Source of the DNA: Marinobacter alexandrii
GTDB lineage: Bacteria; Bacteroidota; Bacteroidia; Cytophagales; Cyclobacteriaceae
DNA: 64,000 nt
Assembly: GCA_039984955.1 (NCBI GenBank)
Contig: JBDWTN010000007.1
Location: 434,001-498,000, forward strand
Direction: 5' to 3'
The notes beneath the pieces are model-generated. The model ran no database searches. It was given only the letters and a program-made list of their open reading frames with translations, and had not been told where the DNA came from. Of the stretch, positions 25,555 to 35,460 are shown one piece after another (the stretch's first letter is position 1; each line of letters opens with the position of its first letter). Made by a program: the position numbers and the translations under genes.

Positions 25555-26792
25555 TGTTTATAGATTTTACCGTCCTTCATAACTAATTTGATATTGTAAA
25601 GGTCTGAAATAGATTCTTCAGGGTTACCCTTTACTACTACAATATCTGCAAGAAAATTAGCATCCAGCTTTCCCAGTTTATTCAGTCCGAATATCTGAGC
25701 ATTTACAGAGGTGACTGACCTTAATACATCGCGTTCCTTCATCCCATAATCAACCATCAATTCCAATTCTTTTACATTTTCTCCATGCTCAAAAACGCCT
25801 ACATCTCCACCTGCCACAATTGTAACTCCGCTTTCTAAGACACGCTTAAACATTTCACGCTTGCCTAATACTCTTCGTGGTTCTGGAGCCTCTCCATTCC
25901 ATCCATCAAAATACTGTGCAATCGCATGAGTAGCTGCTAATGTTGGGCACAATGCCACTTCTCGTTCTTTCATTAGTTCCAATACTTCTACGGTTGCATC
26001 CGATCCATGCTCAATTGTTTTTACACCTGCAAGTGTTGCCCTTCTCATTCCTTCTGCTGTAGCTGCATGTGCTACTACTACCCTACCACTACTCTTTGCT
26101 GTTTCCACAATGAGTTTTAATTCTTCAATAGAAAAGGTTGGCATGGCTGTTTTGTTCGGTCCCCAGCGGTAATCCGCATAAACCTTTATAAAATCAGCCC
26201 CCTTTCCAATTTGATCCCTTGTCACTGTAATCAAATTTTGCCCGTCTGCTGGCTCTGCACCCAACGGAACTTCAAAATCCGGATGGAATCCTTTAGGTCC
26301 ATAACTCCCTGTAGCCACAATAGCTTTTCCGGCTACCAGCATCCTGGGGCCGTCTATTATTCCTTCTTCAATGCTTTGCTTAATAGCCACATCCGCGTAC
26401 CCTGCACCTTCAGATCCTAAGTCTCGAATAGTCGTAAATCCAGCATATAAGTTTTTAGTAGCCATTTTTGCACCACGAATAGCACGCAAGCTCCGGGATT
26501 CTTTTAGTACCTGATCATTCCAACCCGTCTGATTGTATGGGTAAAGTAAAACGTGCGAGTGACCTTCAATCATGCCTGGCATGATCGTACCACCTTCATA
26601 ATTAATTGTTTCATCAGATTTGCCCAACTGATTAATAGGCCCTACTTCTAGAATTGTATTGCCTTCAACAATTACTCCCCAATCAGTCTTCATATTTTCA
26701 CCGTCAAAAAGACGATCTGCAGTGATTTTAATCTTTTGGGATGTAGCTAAGAAACTTAAAAAGCAAAAAAATAAAATAATAGTTAGGCGCAT
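25551..26792 (-). CDS. Exported amidohydrolase (imidazolonepropionase-like)
   Basis: Starting at 26792, the 413-residue product has a clean signal peptide (MRLTIILFFCFLSFLATSQ); earlier in-frame ATGs at 26807 and 26834 would add a poor N-terminus. Amidohydrolase_1 features are complete: PGMIEGHSH (HxH), barrel Lys in FIKVYADY, His in VVAHAATAEG and TIEHGSDAT, and Asp in VAGGDVG. Periplasmic members of this group include dipeptidases and lactone or amide hydrolases. It is coupled by a 4-bp overlap to the methyltransferase gene. Confidence 0.85.
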   Translation of the reverse strand: MRLTIILFFCFLSFLATSQKIKITADRLFDGENMKTDWGVIVEGNTILEVGPINQLGKSDETINYEGGTIMPGMIEGHSHVLLYPYNQTGWNDQVLKESRSLRAIRGAKMATKNLYAGFTTIRDLGSEGAGYADVAIKQSIEEGIIDGPRMLVAGKAIVATGSYGPKGFHPDFEVPLGAEPADGQNLITVTRDQIGKGADFIKVYADYRWGPNKTAMPTFSIEELKLIVETAKSSGRVVVAHAATAEGMRRATLAGVKTIEHGSDATVEVLELMKEREVALCPTLAATHAIAQYFDGWNGEAPEPRRVLGKREMFKRVLESGVTIVAGGDVGVFEHGENVKELELMVDYGMKERDVLRSVTSVNAQIFGLNKLGKLDANFLADIVVVKGNPEESISDLYNIKLVMKDGKIYKQ

Positions 26793-26841
26793 TGAATAGA
26801 ATTTCATCCTAAGATAATACCATTCAATGAGCATAAATAAA

Positions 26842-26870
26842 AAGCCCCATCCGCAATGCAGACAGGGCTT
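26842..26870 (-). terminator. Terminator of the large subtilase gene
   Basis: On the minus strand the hairpin AAGCCC...GGGCTT, with further pairing inside, is followed by TTTTATTT. It lies about 20 bp past the subtilase stop and also overlaps the region just upstream of the amidohydrolase gene. Confidence 0.8.
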
Positions 26871-26890
26871 CCGACTAGGTTAGGTTTAAG

Positions 26891-29800
26891 TTATTGCTTT
26901 ATAAATTTTCTATTGACTGATTTTCCACCAGAGGAAAGCTCAATCATATATATGCCTTCTTTCAATTGACTTACATCAACTTTGTTTGCACTAACATCTC
27001 CTTGTGAGATCGTTTGGCCACTTAAGTTTGTTATTTTATATGCTACTTCGTTGCGAGTAGTCGCAATGTGGAGGTCATTTCCTACCGCAGGGTTAGGATA
27101 TATCTCAAAGCTAACAGGCTGACCTACAGATGACGTTTGGATTGCATAAGAAGCTGTTGCCCCACCCACACAGAATGCAGTGGTTTCACTAGTTCCAAAT
27201 GATCCTCCAGAAGCAAGCGTAGTTGCTCCATCTGCCAGGCTGTAAGCCCCGTTTCCAAATGAACAGCAGATACCATCACCATATGTATCACTGATTACAA
27301 AATCATAACATCCTGCATTCAAGTCAACATTTACATTGATGGTAGATCCATCAGGTTGTGAAGGATACGTGCCTCCAGAAGCAACTACCGTAGATCCATT
27401 TAGTATCTGCCAGCTAGTTTCTTCAGGATAGTTATCAAATGTCAACGTTAGGTTAACAGTAGTCGGTACTACCACACCACCTGCACTAACTGAAAGATCA
27501 TCGATGGCAATATCACTTGACCATCCAGCTCCTGTCGTTCCGACCATTCTCAACTTTACTGTTCCGCCTGCATAAGCATCAAGACTTACATTCACAGTTT
27601 CCCATGAGTTACCTTGATTTCCAGAAAGTGTCCAAAGGTTTGTGAAGTTGGTGCCATCTGTAGAAACTTGAGCCGTTAATGATCCTACATCAGTTCCAAA
27701 CATGTGATGCTTGAACGAGAAGGTAGCTGAAGTTTCCCCAGAAAGATCAAAGCACGGACTTTCAAGAATTGCCGTAGCATTGTTTCCAATTTGTCCAGCA
27801 CTTCCATTTGTAGAAGCTTCTAAGAAGATATAAAATGATCCCTCAGCAGCTGCACCAGGTCCCGTGTTTGAAGAAGGGGTTCCACCTGAATCTCTTGTCC
27901 AGTCCCCATCATCACCACCTACCTGAGTCCATCCATCATTGGTTTCAAAACCCTCCGAATATGGTAGGCTTGCAGTTGAAGAGCAGCTGATGCCTGAGCT
28001 CTGCGTGGTTACATTTACTGCATTACTTGCAGCAGAAACATTTCCGGCAGCATCTTTAGCTCGTACCGTAAATGTATAAGCTGTACCTGCAGTAAGGCCT
28101 GTGATATTAGCAGATGTGCTTGTTACTTCACCAAGGTTCGATGATCCATTAAATACATCATAGGCAGTGACTCCAATATTGTCACTTGATGCATTCCAGT
28201 TTAGCGTCAAAGTAGTTTGCGCTACCGCATTAGCTGTCAATCCTGTTGGGGTGGTAGGGGCTTGGGTATCAGGTGTAGATCCACCCGTTAATGCAAAGTT
28301 ATCAATGGCAATATCTCCCTGCCAAGAGGCTGCAGAGATTCCGTTGAATCTCAACAATAATGTACCACCTGCATATGCAGATAGGTCCACATCAGCATTA
28401 TTCCATGCTGCTCCTTGATCACCGGCAACAGACCAAACAGATGTCCAGCTTCCGCCATTATCGTTACTTGCTTCCAATGCTACAGATCCAACAGCATTTC
28501 CTGTCATCTGGTAATCAAAAGTCGCATTAGCTCCAGATTCACCTGAAAGATCAAAACACGAGGAATTTAAGATAGCACGCTTATTAGGGAAGCCTGTGCC
28601 ATCACCTGAAACCTCCATGTAGATATAGTAAGATCCATCGGATGCTCCAGTAGGTCCTGTGCTAGCTGAAGGAGTACCTCCCGTTTGAACAGTCCAATTA
28701 ATATCATCTGTCGTAGACTGACTCCATGTACCTAATGTATTTTCAAAGCTTTCTCCGTAAGGGAATGTAGAAGTTCCTCCAGAACAATTCGTTGATCCGG
28801 TTGTGAAACTAACTGAGCTTGAATAGGAAGATGTAGAGTTATCAGGGCATATGCTACGTACTTGTGCTTCATATGAAGTTTCTCCAGCTAAACCAGTTAG
28901 TGTCGTTGAAGTTCCTGAAACTGCAGTAGTCGTCCAGGTAGTCGTTCCTGTAGCTCTATATCTTAAATCGTAGGTTGTTCCACTAACAGCATTCCAGCCT
29001 AAAGTAGCTGAAGTTGTACTTACACCAGAAGGTGATAGTCCTGTTGGAGTAGTCGCATTACATACAGGAGGTGTGCCTGTAACACCCGTCACTACCAATG
29101 AGAAATTTTGACTTCCACCCGATAGAGAACCTTTGTGAGTAACTGTTACGGTATAAGAACCAGAAGCTCCTGAAACGTCTACTCTTTCGTAAGGATCTAC
29201 TAGATTGTCTCCTGTACTGTTAGAGTTAACTCCTGTCATTCTGTAAGGATTGTAAGTAGTTCCTCCTTGGGTAACTCTAATATCAAGATCATTAACCAAT
29301 ACTGGTGTAGCCAAATTTATCGTTCCAGTATTTGCTGTTCCAGCTGGATCTGTCCAAGAGATCGAAACCATAAGAGGATTTGTTCCATCAGCGTCCACGT
29401 TTAAAGTATATGATCCACCATTGGCTAGTGTCAGTTCATCTATCACAGATCCATTTCCATTGTCAGTAAGGGTCTCAGCAGCAGCCTTTGCATTTAGAAG
29501 CCCCCATCCGAAAACGGCATCAGGCCCTGAAATACCAGCATCATCTGCTGTATGGAGTGCAACTCCTTTCAAAGTTGCAGCTCTCATGAAATTACCGTTG
29601 ATATTATTATAGTGCTGCTGAAGAAGAAGTAATGTTCCTGCAACATTAGGTGATGCCATAGAAGTACCACTAATAGAATTGTATGCATTATCAGCATTAT
29701 CGTAAGTAGAATAAACACCTGAACCATTTCCAGTGATATCTGGCTTAATTCTTAAATCATCTGTAGGCCCTTCACTGCTGCTACCGCTGATTGTAACGCT

Positions 29801-30742
29801 GTTAAATGAACCATCATTGTTCACATTAGCATCTTGACCATTGGCTACTACCATATTATTTTTTGAGGTAGAGTGCCCTGTCAATTTATCGAATGCAGAA
29901 TTACCACCAAGAGGATCGGAATTTGCACTATTATCGTTTCCATCATTACCGGCGGCTACTACCATAAGATAATATGGAGAGTTATACATAAGATTATCCC
30001 AATCTCTGGAATCATCTATATAGGCACCCCCATACCAGGATGGAAGTTGTACCTGTCCAAATTGATTTCTCCAAGCAAAACCATATGAATGATTAGATAT
30101 CAGCATACCCGCGGCAGCTTCAGATGTTGCCTCTGATAGGTCATTGTTCCAATCATGCGTACGTGCTTGAGCACGAGGGGCCATTCCTTTAGCAGCTGCC
30201 TGAACTCCAGAGGCTACAATAGTACCGGTCACATGTTGAGCATGAAAACTATTCCCATTAAGGCCCGTTACTCCATCGTTGATAGACACACGGTTATTCC
30301 CGCCTGGTCCATCAAATTCCTGATGCGTGGTTCTTGTCGGCCCACCATCCCAAACGTGTGCCGTCATGTTTTGCCCATCCAAACTAAGTCCAAGCGATCC
30401 CCCAATGTTCAGATGATTTGCTCGTGTAGATCTAGCGGCATCTTCATTATGAATTGAATAGTAAATAGGATAACCATCTGGAGAAACAGCTACCAATTCA
30501 TCTACCGAACCATCTGAATTTGCTTTTAGAATATCCCAACCTCGCAAAGAAGCCATGTTAATCGCTTCCGACCTTCTCGAGTCTTCCTTCAATTTGAAAT
30601 CTTTTTGAAGTTGGGTAAGCTTAGCTTTATTGTATTTGTCGCTGATGCCCTGTCTTTGCTGTAGTGTCTGAGCAAAGGTAGTAGTAGTGGACACAATCAA
30701 GGCGAGCAACAACGCCTTGATGTATCGCTTATTTCTTCTCAT
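26891..30742 (-). CDS. S8 subtilase with FN3 and MAM-like domains, T9SS-secreted
   Basis: A 1283-residue exported protease. After a signal peptide (to about 25) and a short propeptide, the subtilisin domain carries D132 (HVWDGG), H170 (HAQHVTG) and S361 (SGTSMASP). A proprotein-convertase-like beta domain follows, then two FN3 domains alternating with two MAM-like adhesion domains of about 160 residues (each with FPYGESFE/LPYSEGFE, CFDLSGE and SDIAIDD/GDIAIDN-type motifs), a further beta domain and a C-terminal type A T9SS sorting domain (FEIYPNPAVGNDL ... GIYMIELSSGGKS). Expected fate: transport across the outer membrane and release or attachment at the surface. It stands alone between a terminator and an AT-rich promoter region. 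Confidence 0.9.
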   Translation of the reverse strand: MRRNKRYIKALLLALIVSTTTTFAQTLQQRQGISDKYNKAKLTQLQKDFKLKEDSRRSEAINMASLRGWDILKANSDGSVDELVAVSPDGYPIYYSIHNEDAARSTRANHLNIGGSLGLSLDGQNMTAHVWDGGPTRTTHQEFDGPGGNNRVSINDGVTGLNGNSFHAQHVTGTIVASGVQAAAKGMAPRAQARTHDWNNDLSEATSEAAAGMLISNHSYGFAWRNQFGQVQLPSWYGGAYIDDSRDWDNLMYNSPYYLMVVAAGNDGNDNSANSDPLGGNSAFDKLTGHSTSKNNMVVANGQDANVNNDGSFNSVTISGSSSEGPTDDLRIKPDITGNGSGVYSTYDNADNAYNSISGTSMASPNVAGTLLLLQQHYNNINGNFMRAATLKGVALHTADDAGISGPDAVFGWGLLNAKAAAETLTDNGNGSVIDELTLANGGSYTLNVDADGTNPLMVSISWTDPAGTANTGTINLATPVLVNDLDIRVTQGGTTYNPYRMTGVNSNSTGDNLVDPYERVDVSGASGSYTVTVTHKGSLSGGSQNFSLVVTGVTGTPPVCNATTPTGLSPSGVSTTSATLGWNAVSGTTYDLRYRATGTTTWTTTAVSGTSTTLTGLAGETSYEAQVRSICPDNSTSSYSSSVSFTTGSTNCSGGTSTFPYGESFENTLGTWSQSTTDDINWTVQTGGTPSASTGPTGASDGSYYIYMEVSGDGTGFPNKRAILNSSCFDLSGESGANATFDYQMTGNAVGSVALEASNDNGGSWTSVWSVAGDQGAAWNNADVDLSAYAGGTLLLRFNGISAASWQGDIAIDNFALTGGSTPDTQAPTTPTGLTANAVAQTTLTLNWNASSDNIGVTAYDVFNGSSNLGEVTSTSANITGLTAGTAYTFTVRAKDAAGNVSAASNAVNVTTQSSGISCSSTASLPYSEGFETNDGWTQVGGDDGDWTRDSGGTPSSNTGPGAAAEGSFYIFLEASTNGSAGQIGNNATAILESPCFDLSGETSATFSFKHHMFGTDVGSLTAQVSTDGTNFTNLWTLSGNQGNSWETVNVSLDAYAGGTVKLRMVGTTGAGWSSDIAIDDLSVSAGGVVVPTTVNLTLTFDNYPEETSWQILNGSTVVASGGTYPSQPDGSTINVNVDLNAGCYDFVISDTYGDGICCSFGNGAYSLADGATTLASGGSFGTSETTAFCVGGATASYAIQTSSVGQPVSFEIYPNPAVGNDLHIATTRNEVAYKITNLSGQTISQGDVSANKVDVSQLKEGIYMIELSSGGKSVNRKFIKQ

Positions 30743-30804
30743 AATAAAACGATTAGGTTAATAGATTAATTCTCCGAATATATAGTCATTCCCCAATTAC
30801 TTCC

Positions 30805-30879
30805 AATAATATTCTTACTTAAATTGCTAATTCATAATAATGTTATTACTAATTATTGCATCTAAGAATATTATTCTTA
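30805..30879. repeat. Operator-like TAAGAATA/TATTCTTA repeats
   Basis: A 17-bp odd palindrome TAAGAATATTATTCTTA lies at 30863-30879. A 13-bp perfect inverted partner, AATAATATTCTTA, lies at 30805-30817. Both are in the AT-rich 290-bp gap upstream of the subtilase gene (start 30742) and the divergent lipoprotein gene. They could be a regulator site, or chance in AT-rich DNA. Confidence 0.35.
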
Positions 30880-31033
30880 AAAATTGATTTAGTGTTCATT
30901 TTTTGGATAAAACAAATATTTAATTAAACTATTAGGTGAAAATCGTTAAATAGGTACTGGACGAATCGTTGAAAATTGTAGACTAAATCGGTTAACATTG
31001 AAAAAATATATTGTCATAAATAATCATTACAGT

Positions 31034-31456
31034 ATGTGCAAAAATTATTATTTCAGCTATCTGTTCTTTGTGGTAGGGCTTCTATCCTGCGTTGCTCAAA
31101 AACCCAGTCAAACAAGCGGAACTTTGAAAGGAACCATTGGTCTCTATGAGGGTAATTGTATGCCTGGACCAGGTGTTGATCCTTGTGAGCCAAAGCCTAT
31201 TTCAACAATGGTCTACATTACAAAAATTAGTGAAAAGTTTCAATTAGATCTGGCCGTTGATAGTGTCCAGTCAAAAGCAGATGGTACTTACGCTATTGAT
31301 TTAGCAATAGGTACTTACAGTCTTTTCCTAAGAGATGAAGAAAGTATAATTTGTGATTTAATAAAATGCCCCAATACATGTTACTGTAACCCTTTCAAGA
31401 TAACTATCGATTCTACTACAATAGTAGATGCAAACCTTGATCACGCGACTTGGTGA
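31034..31456 (+). CDS. Small lipoprotein with carboxypeptidase-regulatory-like fold
   Basis: From the ATG at 31034 the product has 140 residues and a lipoprotein signal (FFVVGLLSC). A TTG 12 codons earlier is possible but gives a worse N-terminus. The body contains GTLKGTIGLYEGNCMPGPG and ADGTYAIDLAIGTYSLFLRDE, the pattern of a carboxypeptidase-regulatory (transthyretin-like) beta-sandwich, and several Cys residues near the end (CDLIKCPNTCYC). Function unknown. It ends 9 bp from the convergent LytTR gene. Confidence 0.65.
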   Translation: MCKNYYFSYLFFVVGLLSCVAQKPSQTSGTLKGTIGLYEGNCMPGPGVDPCEPKPISTMVYITKISEKFQLDLAVDSVQSKADGTYAIDLAIGTYSLFLRDEESIICDLIKCPNTCYCNPFKITIDSTTIVDANLDHATW

Positions 31457-31465
31457 AAATTTTTG

Positions 31466-32158
31466 CTATAATATCTCCAGAGAAGCAATTAGGTTTTTCC
31501 TGAAAGATTTTCCAACGGACAAATGATGACCTTTTATGTATACAAGGTTTTCCGATATAGAATCTATTTTATCAAAATTGATTAAATACGAGCGATGTAT
31601 TCTCAAAAAACCGTACTTCAACAATTTCTCTTCTACGCTTTTGAGGGTATGGCTTATGGTATGTTTCTTTGATTTAGTGTGAATCACCGTATAGTTATCC
31701 ATAGCCTCAGCAAAAAGGATTTCCTTGGGCTTGAGGGATAAAATAGACTGTTGATCTCTTATGAAAATTGTTTCTGAAACAACCTCTTCTTGTTTTACGC
31801 CAACAATCTTTCTCCTTCGCGCTAATTCAACATTAGCAACTAGGTCTTGGCTATTGAAAGGTTTTACAATAAAGCCAGATGGACTTAGCATGCTTACTTT
31901 ATCCAACGTCTCTTTATCATAATATGAGGTAACGAATATGAAGGGTATTTTAAGCTGAGAAGCCAACTCAATTCCGTCCATGTCACCTTCAATATTGATA
32001 TCTAGAATCGCAAGATCCGGAGATTTTGCTGATATTTTCGTAAAAGCGTCCTCTGCATTATCTACAATCGCTGTGACTTCATAGCCCGACTTTTCTAAAG
32101 TAGTTGCTATATCATCCGCTATGAGCGGCTCATCTTCCACGATTAAAAGAGAAATCAT
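31466..32158 (-). CDS. LytTR family response regulator
   Basis: A 230-residue regulator with a receiver (acidic E8/D9, phospho-acceptor D53 in LAILDINIEGD, Lys in GFIVKPFNS) and a LytTR domain (about 130-228; IFIRDQQSILSLKPKEILFAEA, FLRIHRSYLINFDKI). It follows the TPR kinase gene by 128 bp on the same strand and is its probable partner. The pairing of a LytTR regulator with a HisKA_2 kinase is common in Bacteroidota. Confidence 0.92.
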   Translation of the reverse strand: MISLLIVEDEPLIADDIATTLEKSGYEVTAIVDNAEDAFTKISAKSPDLAILDINIEGDMDGIELASQLKIPFIFVTSYYDKETLDKVSMLSPSGFIVKPFNSQDLVANVELARRRKIVGVKQEEVVSETIFIRDQQSILSLKPKEILFAEAMDNYTVIHTKSKKHTISHTLKSVEEKLLKYGFLRIHRSYLINFDKIDSISENLVYIKGHHLSVGKSFRKNLIASLEIL

Positions 32159-32286
32159 AAATCGGTTTTATATCAAGGGATAAATATATCCACAAGCTTA
32201 CAAAATCAATTTAACTAGCCCTTTACGATCCTCGTAAAATCGAGAAATCGAGAAATCAAAAATCTACAAGCATGATACAGGAGAAA

Positions 32287-34719
32287 CTAAATCACCATTT
32301 TATATCGACTAATGAAAATATCGACGAGTGTACCTTCTTCATTAAGGATACTCAGTTCCGCTTTTAATTTTCTAGATAATGAGTCTATCATCTTCCATCC
32401 AAATGAATTGGAATTTTGCAGTTCTGCCTCATTGAAACCCTTGCCATTGTCTTTTATGCTTACATGCAACATATCATTTTCTTCCCTAATCTTCAGCTCG
32501 ATGATTCCGCTATTCATCTCTTCAAAAGCGTGTTTCAGGCTATTGGTGACCAGCTCGTTGATGATCAACCCGAGGGGCACCAGTGTATCCACATCCAACT
32601 TAATATCTCCAACATCTATTTTATAGTCGATTTCTTTGTTGTTGAGTGCAAACGAACTGATCAGCTGAGGAATAAGATTTTTAAGGTAGTCATTTACATC
32701 TACCCCTCTCAGGTCATTTTCTTGATAGAGGCGCTGGTGAATGAGTGACATAGATTTCACCCTATTTTGTCCATCAGTGAGTGCTTCCAGGGCCGATTCA
32801 GTCGAAAGGTTCTCAGCTTGCAAATTGAGCAAACTGGAGATTACCTGTAAGTTGTTTTTGACCCGATGGTGAATTTCCTTCAGAAGGATTTCTTTCTCAT
32901 TGAGTGACTTCTCAATACTTTCTTTTTGTTCACCAATTAGCTTATTCTTCTTTTGACTAGACCTGTTATTTCTAAAGAGTATTAGACTAATCGCTAAAAG
33001 TAATAGTGTACTAGACCCAATCAAGATAATCGTGATTCTTTGATTGCTAACCAGGATTTTATTTTTCTGTTGTTCCAGTAAGGCAAGCTGATCTTTCTCA
33101 GCATATTGTAGCGAATCTTTTAGTTGCTGTCGGTCATAGGTACTTTCATATTGAAGTCTGATACCTTGTGTAAGGTTGTCTAAATTTATTACACTATCAT
33201 TCAAGATCTGATACTTTTCGATTGCACTGATCGCATCTCTGAAGCGTCCCTGATCATATTTAATGTGGTACAGCAATTCATAACTATCCCTTATAATAGT
33301 CAAGCTATTAATTTCACGCTCTTGCCTGATGATTTCGTTTATAATACCCTGTGCTCGTTTTAAATTCCCTCTACTATAATTAGCAGATGCTTGAATGAAC
33401 TTTGCACCAAAGTAGAGGGAAGGTATTTCTTTTACTTTTTGATTGCCCATCAAATAGTTAGCGTATAACAAAGCAGAATCAGGTTGACCGACCATAATGT
33501 GATACTTCGCGAGATAATGATAGGTTTCTGGAATTATCTCATCTTCCTTGGTTTCTTGTATAGCTTGATCCAAGAACCATTTTGCAGAATCATACTGTGA
33601 GGTTGCTAAATATGTTGATCCCAGATCGTTCAATATATTCGTATGCACCCTCTTGATTTCTGATGACCCTGTGAATTTTAGTGCCTGACGAAAGAGCTTT
33701 ATAGCTTCCCTATGATTGCCTGAAATGGTAAACGAAAAACCAATATCTTTTAAAACTGAAGCTCGTTCATAAAGATCAGTATTACCCTCCTGATAGTCAA
33801 ATAACTGCCATAAAATATCCTGAGCGGCGCTCACTTTTCCTTGTCTTAAAAGAACGGTGCTTTTAAAGCGAAGACTCTTCATGATCTCCTCACGCTCCTT
33901 TATTACTTCATAGAGTTGTAGTGCTGAATCAATAGTGACTAGTGCCAGCTGATATTCATTTTTCAAAAAATGCAGTGTTGATTTCCTTTCGAAAACCTGG
34001 GATCGATGCTTTATTAATTCTTCCTGGTTTGGCATTTTTAGTTTCAATGCACTGTTAAGTTCTCTTTCGGCTTTTGAGTAATCTTTAAGGTTTTGGTAGA
34101 TAATGGTTTTTGTGATATGCAGTTCTGCTATTCTGTGATAGCTTGTGGTCTTAGACAATACCTCTTGACTCTTGGCGTAATAGAACAGTGCACTATCCAA
34201 TAACCCTTTCATGTAATTGGTATTGCCAATATTCATCCATAGAATTCCTTCTCTCTCGGTTTTATGATATTTTTTGGCGAGTAAAATACCTTTCCTGAAA
34301 TAATAGGCAGCACTATCTGGCTGATAAGATTGATAATGTGCAATCCCAATCCCGGTATATAATATTTCTAATTCTGGTATCTCCTTATTTGATATCTCTT
34401 TCAAAACCCGTAAAAGAAAACCTATGGCAAGCTGTTTTCTCCTTGTTTTCCTGAGATAGTCGCCTTTTTCTCTGGCAACATTGATATATGCAATATTCCC
34501 AAGCTCCTTACTAATGATAATTGCGTCATTGTAAAACTTACTAGCAAGTGCAGTGTCTAAGACGGAGTGTTCTTTAGCCAGATCAAGGAGGAGCTGTATT
34601 TTGCTGGAATCCTGCTCTGCGACCTCCAGAAGATTGCGCAATGAATCAATTCTAGTGTCTTGAGCGATTAGATCAAGTATTAGAAAGCAACCCATTAGGT
34701 ACAGGGCAAAGATTTTCAT
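32287..34719 (-). CDS. TPR sensor histidine kinase, HisKA_2 type
   Basis: An 810-residue protein: signal peptide (to about 19), around ten TPR-like helical repeats (about 30-500), a coiled coil, one membrane helix (about 555-580, ILIGSSTLLLLAISLILF), and a kinase core with the HisKA_2 motif EIHHRVKNNLQ (H617/H618) and HATPase motifs NELVTNSLKHAF and DNGKGF. The TPR array probably faces the periplasm and senses a protein or peptide partner. It works with the adjacent LytTR regulator. Confidence 0.9.
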   Translation of the reverse strand: MKIFALYLMGCFLILDLIAQDTRIDSLRNLLEVAEQDSSKIQLLLDLAKEHSVLDTALASKFYNDAIIISKELGNIAYINVAREKGDYLRKTRRKQLAIGFLLRVLKEISNKEIPELEILYTGIGIAHYQSYQPDSAAYYFRKGILLAKKYHKTEREGILWMNIGNTNYMKGLLDSALFYYAKSQEVLSKTTSYHRIAELHITKTIIYQNLKDYSKAERELNSALKLKMPNQEELIKHRSQVFERKSTLHFLKNEYQLALVTIDSALQLYEVIKEREEIMKSLRFKSTVLLRQGKVSAAQDILWQLFDYQEGNTDLYERASVLKDIGFSFTISGNHREAIKLFRQALKFTGSSEIKRVHTNILNDLGSTYLATSQYDSAKWFLDQAIQETKEDEIIPETYHYLAKYHIMVGQPDSALLYANYLMGNQKVKEIPSLYFGAKFIQASANYSRGNLKRAQGIINEIIRQEREINSLTIIRDSYELLYHIKYDQGRFRDAISAIEKYQILNDSVINLDNLTQGIRLQYESTYDRQQLKDSLQYAEKDQLALLEQQKNKILVSNQRITIILIGSSTLLLLAISLILFRNNRSSQKKNKLIGEQKESIEKSLNEKEILLKEIHHRVKNNLQVISSLLNLQAENLSTESALEALTDGQNRVKSMSLIHQRLYQENDLRGVDVNDYLKNLIPQLISSFALNNKEIDYKIDVGDIKLDVDTLVPLGLIINELVTNSLKHAFEEMNSGIIELKIREENDMLHVSIKDNGKGFNEAELQNSNSFGWKMIDSLSRKLKAELSILNEEGTLVDIFISRYKMVI

Positions 34720-34830
34720 GGTGATTGGTCTTCAGTTAGGTGGTTACGCTGTAAAAATCAGTCATAAAGTTCTATAAGTCTCTATTCAAATCCGTTTTCA
34801 TTCGTTTTGGAGTAGTCTTTTAATGGAAAG

Positions 34831-34861
34831 AAGCCCTCATCCATTTATCAGACGAGGGCTT
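34831..34861 (-). terminator. Terminator after the Cys-rich lipoprotein gene
   Basis: A perfect 8-bp stem AAGCCCTC / GAGGGCTT with a 15-nt loop lies 18 bp past the stop on the minus strand. The following sequence is only weakly T-rich. Confidence 0.7.
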
Positions 34862-34878
34862 AAAATGAACCAGCTAAG

Positions 34879-35436
34879 TCATCTTTGAAAACCACATGGA
34901 TAATGGGGGTGCCATGGATCAAAAGGCTTACAATCTCCACATGAATAACTTTCAGATATTTTGATAGGGTATGGTGCCAGGCAGCTCCATCGAATAGTTC
35001 TGGTACAGCAGCGATAAGAGTTTGCATCACATAAATCGAAATATTCCTCTGAGGTCTCATACCAGGTTTTGTAGCCACATGGTGATACTATCTCGTGCCA
35101 GATTCCAAAATCAAGTACATAGTCTTTACCATCACCAAGCGTAATAATATCTGTGACATTATTCGAATAAATCACTTCTACTTTGATTGCATTATCATAG
35201 TCATCCTGACTTTTACTCATTGATCCATCTTTCATTAGATATATACGATTCTCGGGTCCTTCAAACTTGAATACTCCCGGGGTGCTGAGCAATTCATCAA
35301 GCGTCATGACTAATTCAGGTGTCGAGCCCCAAACTCCGCTTGTTTCTGATAAATTTATTGACTCCTTTTCCAATTGATCCGAGCAAGCAAAAGCGCACAG
35401 AAGGGCTAATAAAAAAACGAATAGATTACTTTTCAT
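34879..35436 (-). CDS. Cys-rich lipoprotein of unknown function
   Basis: A 185-residue lipoprotein (MKSNLFVFLLALLCAFAC; modified Cys18). After an unremarkable middle the last 75 residues hold about nine Cys (SPCGYKTWY, FDLCDANSYRCC, SCLAPY, SCGDCKPF, YPCGF), suggesting several disulfides in an exported domain. I do not recognise it. Only 24 bp separate it from the RCC1 gene upstream, so they are probably cotranscribed. Like the lipoprotein at 12317, it lies beside a TPR-kinase/LytTR pair. Confidence 0.65.
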   Translation of the reverse strand: MKSNLFVFLLALLCAFACSDQLEKESINLSETSGVWGSTPELVMTLDELLSTPGVFKFEGPENRIYLMKDGSMSKSQDDYDNAIKVEVIYSNNVTDIITLGDGKDYVLDFGIWHEIVSPCGYKTWYETSEEYFDLCDANSYRCCTRTIRWSCLAPYPIKISESYSCGDCKPFDPWHPHYPCGFQR

Positions 35437-35460
35437 AATGTTAAAATTTAAAGTGAGTAA

